From Marivirga arenosa (GTDB lineage: Bacteria; Bacteroidota; Bacteroidia; Cytophagales; Cyclobacteriaceae), in the NCBI RefSeq assembly GCF_030503875.2, contig NZ_CP129968.2, positions 2,010,001-2,074,000 of the forward strand: a stretch of DNA of 64,000 nucleotides, given 5' to 3'. Positions 54,761 to 63,399 of the stretch are shown here, piece after piece. Position 1 is the stretch's first letter. Every line of letters starts with the position of its first letter. The translations under genes were made by a program, and so were the position numbers. The notes beneath the pieces were generated by a model. That model had not been told where the DNA came from and did not search any database. It saw nothing but the letters and a program-made list of their open reading frames with translations.

Positions 54761-55750
54761 ATGGCAGAATTTGAATTTGATGGGGACAAAGCAAAAGAGT
54801 CCTTTCAAAAAATAATCAAAAATATACGACTGATAATTGTAGCACTTGTAGTAGTAGTAGCAATATTTAGTACGTTTTTTCAGGTAGGTGCTGAAGAAGT
54901 AGGAGTTGTAACCAGATTAGGTGCATATAATAGAACACTTGAACCTGGTTTAAATTTTAAAATTCCCTTTGTGGAATCAGTTACAAAGGTTCCAGTTGAG
55001 CGTCAACAAAAACAAGAATTTGGTTTCAGAACTACTAGTGCAGGTATTCAATCTACCTTTACGAAAAGAGGAGCTGAAGGTGAATCATTAATGTTAACAG
55101 GAGATTTAAATTTAGCAGACGTAGAGTGGGTAGTACAATACAGAATTGACAATCCTTACAATTATCTTTTTAAAGTAAGAGACCCAGAAAATACGCTGAG
55201 AGATATTTCTGAATCAGGAATGAGGCAAATTGTAGGAGATAGAACGGTGAATGAAGTACTTACAGTAGGTAGGGCCGAGATTGCTGGTAAATTGAAGGTT
55301 CTCATTCAGGAACTATCAAATGAATATGAATTAGGGGTTAGAATTGAGCAAGTAGTATTGCAAGACGTTACTCCACCGGAACCAGTTCGAGCAGCCTTCA
55401 ATGCTGTAAACGAAGCACAGCAAGAAAAAGAGACTCTTATTAACCAAGCAAAATCTGAATACAATAAAGTAATTCCGAAGGCTAGAGGTCAAGCTGAAGA
55501 AACCATTCAAAAGGCAGAAGGTTATGCTACCGAAAGGGTGAATAATTCTAAAGGGGAAGTAGCTAGATTTAATGAGCTGTACAAAGAGTATGTAAAAGCT
55601 CCTGGAGTTACTAAAACTCGTATTTATTTAGAAACTATGCAGGAAGTGGTTCCTAAATTAGGCGATAAAATTATTACTGATGAAGAGGGCAGTAATGTGT
55701 TACCATTATTAAATATGGCAACTCAATCAAGTAAAAAGGTAAATCAGTAA
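54761..55750 (+). CDS. hflK: FtsH protease modulator HflK
   Basis: The 329-residue protein has a short N-terminal tail, one membrane helix (about 22-42), then an SPFH/band-7 domain (EEVGVVTRLGAYNRTLEPGLNFKIPF) and a long coiled coil (about 220-270). HflK and HflC form a large ring complex in the inner membrane that controls FtsH. It is paired with hflC 27 bases downstream. The Gly-rich N-terminal region of E. coli HflK is absent. Confidence 0.9.
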   Translation: MAEFEFDGDKAKESFQKIIKNIRLIIVALVVVVAIFSTFFQVGAEEVGVVTRLGAYNRTLEPGLNFKIPFVESVTKVPVERQQKQEFGFRTTSAGIQSTFTKRGAEGESLMLTGDLNLADVEWVVQYRIDNPYNYLFKVRDPENTLRDISESGMRQIVGDRTVNEVLTVGRAEIAGKLKVLIQELSNEYELGVRIEQVVLQDVTPPEPVRAAFNAVNEAQQEKETLINQAKSEYNKVIPKARGQAEETIQKAEGYATERVNNSKGEVARFNELYKEYVKAPGVTKTRIYLETMQEVVPKLGDKIITDEEGSNVLPLLNMATQSSKKVNQ

Positions 55751-55777
55751 TCATTATAAAATATTAATAGAATTATT

Positions 55778-56719
55778 ATGAAAAAGTCATTAGTAAGCAT
55801 ATTAGTAATTGTAGTGGTTGCTTTAATCGTAATCGCTCAAGGATCATATATAGTTAGAGAATCTGAGCAAGTAATTATTACTCAGTTTGGTAAGCCAGTA
55901 GGCGATGCCGTGAAAGATGCAGGAATTCATTTTAAAATTCCTTTTATTCAAACTGCGAACTTTTTTGAAAAGCGTTATTTAGAATGGGATGGTGATCCTA
56001 ATCAAGTTCCTACAAAAGATAAGAAGTTTATTTTTGTAGATACTTATGCCAGATGGCAAATTACAGATCCATTACAATTCTATAAGCGTTTAACCAACGA
56101 AAGAGGTGCTCAATCAAGGTTAGATGATATTTTGGATGGTGAAACTAGAGATTTTATCGCAAATAATTATTTAGAAGAAGCGGTGAGAACCAGTAATAGA
56201 ACCCCTATTTCAAGTGGGGCGATTAGTGAAATTGTTGAAGATAGCTTAGTTCAAATAAATGTTGGTCGTGATAGTATACAAGAATACATTCAAAAATCTG
56301 CAAATCTTCAAACCAAAGATCTGGGGATTGAGATTTTAGACTTCCGTTTTAAAAGAATAAACTATGTGGAAGAAGTAAGAACCCAAGTTTATGAAAGAAT
56401 GAAAAGTGAGCGATTTAGGATTGCTGATAAGTTTAGATCAGAAGGGCAGGGAGAAGCTTCAAGAATTAATGGTGAGAAAGAAAGAGAGCTGAAAAGCATT
56501 CAATCGGAGGCATTTAGAGTAGCTGAAGAAATTAAAGGTAAGGCAGATGCCGAGGCTGCTGCTATTTATTCCAATGCATATAATAAGAATGGATCTTCAA
56601 GGGAACTATATTCTTTTATGAAATCAATGGAGACCTTCAGAAAAACTTTTAATGATGAAACAACTGTGATATTATCAACTGATAGTGATTTGTATAAGTA
56701 TTTAAAATCTATGCAGTAA
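55778..56719 (+). CDS. hflC: FtsH protease modulator HflC
   Basis: The 313-residue protein has one membrane helix (about 5-25), an SPFH domain (SEQVIITQFGKPVGDAVKDAGIHFKIPF) and a coiled coil with RSEGQGEASRINGEKERELK. It ends with MKSMETFRKTF and STDSDLYKYLKS, typical of HflC. Partner of hflK. A strong terminator follows. Confidence 0.92.
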   Translation: MKKSLVSILVIVVVALIVIAQGSYIVRESEQVIITQFGKPVGDAVKDAGIHFKIPFIQTANFFEKRYLEWDGDPNQVPTKDKKFIFVDTYARWQITDPLQFYKRLTNERGAQSRLDDILDGETRDFIANNYLEEAVRTSNRTPISSGAISEIVEDSLVQINVGRDSIQEYIQKSANLQTKDLGIEILDFRFKRINYVEEVRTQVYERMKSERFRIADKFRSEGQGEASRINGEKERELKSIQSEAFRVAEEIKGKADAEAAAIYSNAYNKNGSSRELYSFMKSMETFRKTFNDETTVILSTDSDLYKYLKSMQ

Positions 56720-56744
56720 GAAAATAATGCAATCAAATTAAACA

Positions 56745-56775
56745 AAAAAAGCAGCTTAAAAAGCTGCTTTTTTTG
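56745..56775 (+). terminator. Rho-independent terminator after hflKC
   Basis: The stem AGCAGCTT/AAGCTGCT with a three-base loop is flanked by A- and T-runs, so it may work on both strands. It lies about 30 bases after the hflC stop. Confidence 0.88.
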
Positions 56776-56830
56776 TTTGTGTAAATATCATTTAACATTT
56801 GTTAAATCATTTATAATAAGTTTTACTTAA

Positions 56831-57067
56831 TCATTCGTTCGAAAGCTCGAAATTAAAACTATTTATTTGTTGCTCTAATTTCATGACATAATCAACAGAT
56901 TGTTCTATCATAGTGTGTTGAGCTTGTATTTGTTCTTTCAAGAAAGATATTTCATTATTAAGATTATCGATTTTTGCTTCATAATCTTTTTTTAATCTTT
57001 CTTTCTCTTCTTTTGCTCTTTGAAGTTGTACTTTGTAAAAATAAAATGATTCTGGAACTCTACTCAT
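56831..57067 (-). CDS. Small coiled-coil protein
   Basis: The 78-residue protein is dominated by a coiled coil (EEKERLKKDYEAKIDNLNNE, then FLKEQIQAQHTMIEQSVDYV). It aligns with the gene at 57132 over most of its length, so they are paralogues. Function unknown; such proteins often act as adaptors. No signal peptide. Confidence 0.72.
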   Translation of the reverse strand: MSRVPESFYFYKVQLQRAKEEKERLKKDYEAKIDNLNNEISFLKEQIQAQHTMIEQSVDYVMKLEQQINSFNFELSNE

Positions 57068-57131
57068 ACATAAGTAATTAACCGTTTATCAAAAATGTTT
57101 TAAAAATTGAATAATTTATTCAATCAGTTAA

Positions 57132-57380
57132 TTAATGTATGCTTTGAAAATCTCCTTTATCAATCCTTTTTCTTAAGTTTTTTACCTCTTTACTTAATTT
57201 ATCTGCGTATTCAACTGCATTTTTAAGCATATCTTGTTGAGCCATTAATTGTTCTTTCAAATAAGCAACTTCTTTCTTAAGACCACCTACTTGACTTTCA
57301 TAATTATTTTTTAATAGCTTGATTTCGGCTTTTGCATTTTCTAATTCTGCTTTAAGCTGAATCATTGTATTATCTGCCAT
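57132..57380 (-). CDS. Small coiled-coil protein (paralogue)
   Basis: The 82-residue coiled-coil protein (ELENAKAEIKLLKNNYESQV, YLKEQLMAQQDMLKNAVEYA) is closely related in pattern to the gene at 56831. It lies 8 bases after the gene at 57389, probably in one transcript. Function unknown. Confidence 0.75.
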   Translation of the reverse strand: MADNTMIQLKAELENAKAEIKLLKNNYESQVGGLKKEVAYLKEQLMAQQDMLKNAVEYADKLSKEVKNLRKRIDKGDFQSIH

Positions 57381-57388
57381 TATTAGTT

Positions 57389-57829
57389 TTAATTATCTAT
57401 TGCATCTTGAATATCCTTCTTATATTGAATATCCATCTCATTAAATTTAAGATTAGGATTTTCTTCTTTTATTTTTTCTCTACCTATCTTAACACTTTGC
57501 TGAAATACTTTATTATCAGGTAATATTTTTCTATGTATTTTTAAGCCTTTGTGCCACATATCCTCTTTCCACTCAGTAAAATACCATTCCATAGAAGGTT
57601 GATGAAATACGGTTAACTTTCTCTTATCAAATATTAATTTCTTGATATTTTTAGATTCTACTAAGTTGCCTATTTCATTAAAAATATTTTTAAATTCTTC
57701 TATAGGTATGTAAGTACTCTTTGCTTCTACAACAGCTATTGCTTTACCTTCTACAAAAGAAATTTTAGCATGTTCACCTTCATGATGTGTTACTAAATTG
57801 TCGTTCATAGCTTCTACTTCGTTGCTCAT
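57389..57829 (-). CDS. STAS/SpoIIAA-like small protein
   Basis: The 146-residue protein has KISFVEGKAIAVVEAKSTYIP at the N-terminus, then KKLIFDKRKLTVFHQPSMEW, and a charged C-terminal tail. The pattern is compatible with SpoIIAA-like or STAS-like folds, but the family is uncertain. It is the first gene of a three-gene minus-strand cluster with the two coiled-coil proteins. Confidence 0.6.
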   Translation of the reverse strand: MSNEVEAMNDNLVTHHEGEHAKISFVEGKAIAVVEAKSTYIPIEEFKNIFNEIGNLVESKNIKKLIFDKRKLTVFHQPSMEWYFTEWKEDMWHKGLKIHRKILPDNKVFQQSVKIGREKIKEENPNLKFNEMDIQYKKDIQDAIDN

Positions 57830-57898
57830 AATGTTAAAAATTGTTTTTTTCTAAAAATTAAAATACTAACAATAAACTATGTTAAAGGTTTAAGAAAG

Positions 57899-58609
57899 TT
57901 AGATATTTCTAATTCTTTCCATCCCTCCATCAACTCCAATTATTTGACCTGTAATCCAGCTATTTTCACTATCAAGTAAGAATTCAGCTGCATTGCTTAT
58001 GTCTTCAGCTTTACCGTATCTTCCAATTGGGTGTCTTTTGTCGGAGGCTTCTTTCTTTTCGTCAGTAGATAATAGATTTTTAGCTAATGGAGTATCTGTT
58101 AAGCTTGGAGCCACTAAATTCACTCGTATTTTTTTGCTAGCTAGTTCAGCTGCCAAACTTAATCCGAATCCTTGTAAAGCCCCTTTAGCTGCAGCAATGG
58201 AAGCATGAAATGATAATCCCGTATTAGCAGCTACTGTACTAAATAGCACAATGCTTGATCCTTTTGCATTTTTTAAAGATTTAAGAGATTTCTGAATGAC
58301 TAAGGCAGCTCCCACTGTATTTAATCTGAAATCATTTAGATAATCGTTTTCTTTAATGCTTTGAAATGGTTTTAAGTTAATACTTCCTGGACAATAAGCT
58401 AAACCATGTAAAGTATCAGGAAGCTCATTGAGTTCATCCTTTATGTCTAATACATCAAGCTCAATAAATTGAAAATCACCAGATAAATCTGGTTTAGTTC
58501 TAGAAGCTAGTATAAGATTTGCTCCCTTATCTTGAAGTTTTTTAGCTAAACTCAGGCCTATACCCGAACTAGCCCCAACTATTAATATATTTTTATCTTC
58601 AAATGACAT
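57899..58609 (-). CDS. Short-chain dehydrogenase/reductase
   Basis: The 236-residue SDR has GASSGIGLS at residues 12-20 and an abnormal active site: the serine is in VLFSTVA, but the usual YxxxK motif reads HASIAAAKG, with histidine in place of tyrosine and lysine kept. The C-terminal NSWITGQIIGVDGG motif is typical of FabG-like enzymes. The catalytic tyrosine may be lost or shifted, so activity is uncertain. Another SDR lies at 5619. Confidence 0.85.
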   Translation of the reverse strand: MSFEDKNILIVGASSGIGLSLAKKLQDKGANLILASRTKPDLSGDFQFIELDVLDIKDELNELPDTLHGLAYCPGSINLKPFQSIKENDYLNDFRLNTVGAALVIQKSLKSLKNAKGSSIVLFSTVAANTGLSFHASIAAAKGALQGFGLSLAAELASKKIRVNLVAPSLTDTPLAKNLLSTDEKKEASDKRHPIGRYGKAEDISNAAEFLLDSENSWITGQIIGVDGGMERIRNI

Positions 58610-58714
58610 ATTTTAGTGTTTAATATTTGCTTATAAACATTAAACACTTGTGAATGTTTAGGAAGATTTGATTGATTTATTAAATGAAACTATAACTATT
58701 ATAAATTATTCAAT

Positions 58715-58749
58715 GGAAATAAAAAAGCCAACTATATTATAGCTGGCTT
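58715..58749 (-). terminator. Terminator after folE on the minus strand
   Basis: A 12-base stem with one mismatch (AAGCCAGCTATA with TATAGTTGGCTT on the minus strand) is followed by a T-run. It lies 27 bases downstream of the folE stop. Confidence 0.8.
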
Positions 58750-58775
58750 AATATTGAAATGTTTATATAAATATA

Positions 58776-59462
58776 TTAGTGATTAGGAGAATTTATGTAA
58801 TCCAAAAATTCTCTTCTTGTTGCTTCGTCATTAAATTTACCTCCAAAATATGAAGTACCTGTTCTACTATTAGTATCACCAACACCACGTGAAGAAACAC
58901 ACATATGATTAGCATCCATAACAACTGCTACGTTTTCCGTTTCTAGAACTTCTTTTAATTCTTCAGCGATTTGTACTGTTAGTCTTTCTTGTACCTGAGG
59001 TCTTTTTGAGAAATACTGAACAATTCTATTGATTTTAGAAAGACCAATTACTTTTCCACTGGAAATATAAGCCACATGAGCTTTTCCGTAAATTGGAACA
59101 AAATGATGCTCGCAATGAGAGTAGAAAGTTATATCCTTCTCTACTAACATTTGGCTGTATTTATATTTGTTATCAAAAAGCTTTGGCTTTGGCTTATTAA
59201 GTGGATTTAAACCACTAAAAACTTCCTTTACATACATTTTAGCCACACGCTGTGGAGTTCCCTTCAAACTATCATCACTCAAATCCATTCCAAGAATATG
59301 CATAATCTCTTTAAAATGTTTAGCAATCATCTCCATTTTAAGCTCATCATCCATTTCAAATGCATCAGCGCGTAAGGGAGTTTCAAAATTTGATGCTACA
59401 TGATCATCTCCAAATTCATCAATATTTTCCAAATCTTTTTTATTCTGCGGGGTATTCAACAT
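58776..59462 (-). CDS. folE: GTP cyclohydrolase I
   Basis: The 228-residue protein has all FolE landmarks: ERLTVQIAEEL, the zinc ligands in FYSHCEHHFVPIYGK and CVSSRGVGD, and the C-terminal DEATRREFLDYI. It converts GTP to dihydroneopterin triphosphate, the first step of folate and queuosine synthesis. An N-terminal extension of about 35 acidic residues precedes the core. It overlaps the end of the queD-like gene by 23 bases, so they are coupled. Confidence 0.95.
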   Translation of the reverse strand: MLNTPQNKKDLENIDEFGDDHVASNFETPLRADAFEMDDELKMEMIAKHFKEIMHILGMDLSDDSLKGTPQRVAKMYVKEVFSGLNPLNKPKPKLFDNKYKYSQMLVEKDITFYSHCEHHFVPIYGKAHVAYISSGKVIGLSKINRIVQYFSKRPQVQERLTVQIAEELKEVLETENVAVVMDANHMCVSSRGVGDTNSRTGTSYFGGKFNDEATRREFLDYINSPNH

Positions 59463-59850
59463 AATTTCTTTCAGTTTCGTATAGTTTAACTTTTAATTCT
59501 TTGTTAGGGTCTATTTTTTCCCTCAATAAATTAAAAATTACAACAGCAATGTTTTCAGCTGTAGGATTTAAATTTTGGAATTCTGTGGTATCTAAATTTA
59601 GATTTTTGTGGTCAAACCTATCCAAAATTGTTTCCTTTATTAAGTCACTAAGCACTTTCATATCCATTACGTATCCAGTTTCTGGATCAACCTCACCAGT
59701 TACTCTAACGATTAATTCATAGTTATGACCATGAAAATTAGGATTGTTACACTTACCGAATATTTTTTGATTTTTCTCCTCTGACCAATTAGGATTATTC
59801 AATCTGTGTGCAGCGTTAAAATGCTCTTTTCTGAAAACTGTTACTTTCAT
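59440..59850 (-). CDS. queD: 6-carboxytetrahydropterin synthase (QueD/PTPS family)
   Basis: The 136-residue protein has the PTPS fold: KEHFNAAHRL at the start and the zinc ligands in CNNPNFHGHNYELI, then LKVKLYETERNYVEY. Together with FolE it makes the queuosine precursor 6-carboxytetrahydropterin. The family also contains 6-pyruvoyltetrahydropterin synthases; the CNNPN cysteine and the folE linkage favour QueD. The start is at 59850. Confidence 0.88.
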   Translation of the reverse strand: MKVTVFRKEHFNAAHRLNNPNWSEEKNQKIFGKCNNPNFHGHNYELIVRVTGEVDPETGYVMDMKVLSDLIKETILDRFDHKNLNLDTTEFQNLNPTAENIAVVIFNLLREKIDPNKELKVKLYETERNYVEYPAE

Positions 59851-60067
59851 TTAAATATATTTATTGAAGGTCAAATATACGGCAATAACTACAAAAGAGT
59901 TATAAGTGTTTAATAGAAAACTCATATAAGTTAAACAGAGTGGTACTGATAATACATGTGGATACATTAAAATATTGATATTCAGTGCATTAATAAATTA
60001 TACTTTTTTATAAATATTTGCTTATAGATAATTTCTATATTTAGGGTTTAAACTTCATGCATTATAT

Positions 60068-62095
60068 ATGAAATATCTATATTTCACGGTTTTTCTTTTA
60101 CTATCCATTTCATCTTTTGCGCAGATCAATCCTGATAACATTGACATTGTCCGTGATAAATGGGGCGTTGCCCATATCTACGCTGAAACGGATGCAGAAG
60201 TGGCCTATGGTTTAGCCTGGGCCCATTCCGAAGATGATTTTGAAACTATTCAATCAACCTTACTAGCAGGCAAGCTAATGGCTGGCAGGCAATTCGGAAA
60301 AGATGGAGCTGGAATAGATTTCTTTACGCAATTTATTGGCGCGCCTGAATTGGTAAAAGATAAAAAGAATGAGCTTTCGTCAGAATTTTTAGCACTGTTG
60401 AATGGCTATGTACAAGGAATAAATTCTTATGCCGTTTATCATCAGGATGAAATTTTGCACAGAAAACTGTTTCCTATAGCTGAAGATGATATGTTAACTG
60501 CTTTTGTCCTCTCTCTATCAGCCATGAGTGGGGCTGATAAAGTGATAGGTGATTTGGTAGCCAATAAGAAGTTTAATAATCCCTACGTGGGAATAGGATC
60601 TAATGCGATTGCTTTATCGCAAAATAAAACGAGTACTGGAGAAAGTTTTTTAGCTGTAAATTCACATCAACCTTTTGAAGGACCAGCCAGTTGGTATGAA
60701 GTGCATTTAAATAGTGAAGAAGGTTGGAATATGTTGGGTTCCTTGTTTCCAGGCAGTCCTACGATATTTCATGGAGTAAATGAGAACTTGGGATGGGCAC
60801 ATACTGTCAATCATCCCGATAAAATGGATGTTTATCAACTCAGAATGCATCCGGAAAAGAAAGATCATTATTATTTTGATGGAGATCTAATACAGTTAGA
60901 GAAGAAAAAAGCTAAACTGAAGGTTAAATTGTTAGGACTTCCGATTCCGCTGTCCAAAACCTACTATGAAAGTGTTTATGGTCCGACACTAAGAAATAAG
61001 CATGGCTATTTTGCATTGGTATTTGCAGCCAATCAAGATTTAAAAGCCATTCAACAGTGGTATGAGATGACAAAAGCAAGTAATCTGGATGACTTTAAAA
61101 AATCTCTATCTGGAATTCATTTACCAGATTTTAATATTGTTTACGCTGATAAAGACCACAATATTTTTTATGTATGCAATGCTAAACTACCTAAAAGAAA
61201 TTCAAATTTTATGTGGAATAAAGTATTGCCTGGCGATACTTCTGCTACTATCTGGAATAAATTTCATGATTTTAGTGAATTGCCACAGTACACTAATCCC
61301 GTTTCAGGTTATTTATTTAACATGAATAATACACCCTTTAATGCTACTGGAAAAATTGATAATCTTGATTCATTGAAATATCCTAGAGAGATGGGCTATT
61401 CTCTGTCTGATAATAATAGAAGCGTTCGATTTCAAAATCTAATGAGACAAGAGGAGAAGTTGAGCTATAATGATTTCAAAAGAATCAAATTTGATATTCA
61501 GTATCCTAAAGAATTTCAATTTGAGGAAGATGTAAATATTATTTTTGCACTGAACCCAAAGGAGCATCCGGAAATCGAAGACTATTTGACGATCCTACAG
61601 AAATGGGATCGTAAAGCAGAGAAGAAAAGCATAGGGGCCGGCTTGATGAAAGTTTTGATCAATAATGCAAAAGGAAAAGATATTGACGAGAAACTAGCAG
61701 TTGAAATCGTTGAAAAATCTAAATCACAGTTATTAGAAGAATTTGGTACCATAGAAGTTCCTCTAGAAAAACTGCAAGTGCATAAACGCGGTGAAGTAGA
61801 GATGCCCATTGACGGCTTACCAGATGTGATTGCTCCTATGTACTCGAAGAAATTGGGAGATGGATTAAAAGAGAAAACCTATGTTGGAGAGTCTTATATT
61901 TTATTGGCTCGTTTTGGCGAGGGTTTACCAAAATTAGAATCCATTATGCCTTATGGAGCTTCTTCTAAGCCTGAAAGCCCTCATTATACTGATCAAATGG
62001 AAATGTTTGTCAATAAGGAATTAAAGCCAATGACCTTAGATAAAGAGGAGATTTATGAAAATGCCGCTAGGATTTATCATCCTCAGGTTGAATAA
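60068..62095 (+). CDS. Exported penicillin acylase-family hydrolase
   Basis: The 675-residue protein has a signal peptide (to about SSFAQIN, residue 19) and a penicillin-amidase fold. The Ntn nucleophile is S178 in IGSNAIALS, where self-cleavage would expose serine. The alpha-chain start (IDIVRDKWGVAHIYAET, then GLAWAHSEDDFETIQ) and the beta-chain motif GSPTIFHGVNENLGWAHTVN fit. It is shorter than typical 750-850-residue enzymes, with less at the C-terminus. Substrates may be acyl-homoserine lactones or amides. Its last 29 bases overlap the convergent DUF1643 gene. Confidence 0.9.
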   Translation: MKYLYFTVFLLLSISSFAQINPDNIDIVRDKWGVAHIYAETDAEVAYGLAWAHSEDDFETIQSTLLAGKLMAGRQFGKDGAGIDFFTQFIGAPELVKDKKNELSSEFLALLNGYVQGINSYAVYHQDEILHRKLFPIAEDDMLTAFVLSLSAMSGADKVIGDLVANKKFNNPYVGIGSNAIALSQNKTSTGESFLAVNSHQPFEGPASWYEVHLNSEEGWNMLGSLFPGSPTIFHGVNENLGWAHTVNHPDKMDVYQLRMHPEKKDHYYFDGDLIQLEKKKAKLKVKLLGLPIPLSKTYYESVYGPTLRNKHGYFALVFAANQDLKAIQQWYEMTKASNLDDFKKSLSGIHLPDFNIVYADKDHNIFYVCNAKLPKRNSNFMWNKVLPGDTSATIWNKFHDFSELPQYTNPVSGYLFNMNNTPFNATGKIDNLDSLKYPREMGYSLSDNNRSVRFQNLMRQEEKLSYNDFKRIKFDIQYPKEFQFEEDVNIIFALNPKEHPEIEDYLTILQKWDRKAEKKSIGAGLMKVLINNAKGKDIDEKLAVEIVEKSKSQLLEEFGTIEVPLEKLQVHKRGEVEMPIDGLPDVIAPMYSKKLGDGLKEKTYVGESYILLARFGEGLPKLESIMPYGASSKPESPHYTDQMEMFVNKELKPMTLDKEEIYENAARIYHPQVE

Positions 62096-62603
62096 CATTT
62101 TCCATATAATGTTCCATATCGAAGTCGGTTAGAACTGTATTTTTTATTAAATATAATGGATGCCGAGGATGTCCTGCTTTTAGAGGATCGCCTGCTGACA
62201 ACCATTTACAATCGTAAAATTGGCTCATGTTGAAGATATCCGATAGGCAGTGCTTTAAGAAATCTCTGGAATCAATTAAGTTACCCCAGGCAGCCCAAAT
62301 CGTTAGCTCATCATTTTCTAAATGAGATTCGATGATCTCTAAATTTGTTTCGTGATACTTTTTGATGATTCGTTGGTGCAATAACTTTGGATCAGCACTT
62401 CTTTGCGGGTACAGATTTAACATCAACCAGCTATCAAATTGGTTGTGCTTAGCAATTCTTTCCACGGATGAAACTGTTCCGTCATATTCCTCTGGTTTCG
62501 CATGACTAGGATTCACGCCAATGCATAGCAGTGTATTTTTTCCTTTTTTCCCTAAAGAATAACGGTATTCTCCGCTTTTGTCGGTCTCATAAATCCACTT
62601 CAT
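62067..62603 (-). CDS. DUF1643 protein
   Basis: The 178-residue protein has LCIGVNPSHA, WLMLNLYPQRS and a late HPRHPLYL segment, characteristic of DUF1643. The function of the family is not known. The stop codon lies inside the end of the acylase gene on the other strand. Confidence 0.83.
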   Translation of the reverse strand: MKWIYETDKSGEYRYSLGKKGKNTLLCIGVNPSHAKPEEYDGTVSSVERIAKHNQFDSWLMLNLYPQRSADPKLLHQRIIKKYHETNLEIIESHLENDELTIWAAWGNLIDSRDFLKHCLSDIFNMSQFYDCKWLSAGDPLKAGHPRHPLYLIKNTVLTDFDMEHYMENVIQPEDDKS

Positions 62604-62635
62604 AATGAAATATAGTTAAAATTTTAAAAATTAAT

Positions 62636-62694
62636 GTAAATAAAACTTGACATTTATATTTTAATAATAGTTATTTGTGTAAATAAAACTTTAC
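62636..62694. promoter_or_regulatory. Repeated operator-like sequence before XRE operon
   Basis: GTAAATAAAACTTGAC at 62636 is repeated as GTAAATAAAACTTTAC at 62679, 43 bases apart (about four helical turns). Each is a partial inverted repeat (GTAAA, six bases, TTTAC in the second). They precede the membrane/XRE operon by 25-80 bases, a fitting place for XRE-regulator binding. Inference only. Confidence 0.5.
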
Positions 62695-62718
62695 AAAAAG
62701 ACAATAAGTAATTACAAT

Positions 62719-63147
62719 ATGACAACTAAACAATACATTATGGAAGCAAGTAACTGGCATGAACAGAAAAAGAAAAATTTAAAAGCCTTAGCAATTTGGA
62801 CATTTGCCTGGGTTTCAACTTTGGCTCTAGTGACATTTGGCCCTAAATTCTTATGGGAAGGGAATCAAGTGTTTACCTATTTAGCATTCTTTCTAAATTT
62901 AGGATTTGGAGTAGGAATGATTTTCGCGAATAGAAATCACATTAATGGTCTAGATGAATTAGATAAGAAAATTACTTTTGATGCTATGGCAATAGCATTA
63001 GGAGTTGGGGTGATTGGTGGCTTAAGTTTTTCAGTTATGGATATCACCAATATGATTGGGTTTGATGCTGAGATTTCATTTTTAGTAATTTTAATCTCGA
63101 TAACCTATTTAATTGCAACGCTAGTAGGAAAATATAGATATAAATGA
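62719..63147 (+). CDS. Small four-helix membrane protein
   Basis: The 142-residue protein has a hydrophilic N-terminus followed by about four membrane helices. The pattern is typical of small membrane proteins encoded next to a YozG-like XRE regulator. The two genes overlap by 4 bases (ATGA), which supports a functional pair. Function unknown. Confidence 0.75.
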   Translation: MTTKQYIMEASNWHEQKKKNLKALAIWTFAWVSTLALVTFGPKFLWEGNQVFTYLAFFLNLGFGVGMIFANRNHINGLDELDKKITFDAMAIALGVGVIGGLSFSVMDITNMIGFDAEISFLVILISITYLIATLVGKYRYK

Positions 63148-63335
63148 AAAATCGAGTTAAAGTATTAAGAGCGGAGCACAATATCACTCAGGCTGATTTA
63201 GCTAATGCGGTACAAGTATCAAGGCAAACCATTAATGCAATTGAAAAGGAGAAATTTGATCCCAGCTTAGATTTGGCATTTAAACTTTCAAAGTATTTTT
63301 CAAAAGCTATTGAAGAGATTTTTCAATATGAATAG
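63144..63335 (+). CDS. XRE-family transcriptional regulator (YozG-like)
   Basis: The 63-residue protein is a bare helix-turn-helix domain: ITQADLANAVQVSRQTINAIEKEKFDPSLDLA, followed by IEEIFQYE, typical of the short YozG-like regulators. It probably represses its own operon by binding upstream. The start overlaps the membrane gene by 4 bases. Confidence 0.88.
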   Translation: MKNRVKVLRAEHNITQADLANAVQVSRQTINAIEKEKFDPSLDLAFKLSKYFSKAIEEIFQYE

Positions 63336-63399
63336 GAGAGAAGATCATAGAAATTCATGACCTATAAAAGAAATTTGAAGTCAACTATTATTTTTACCT

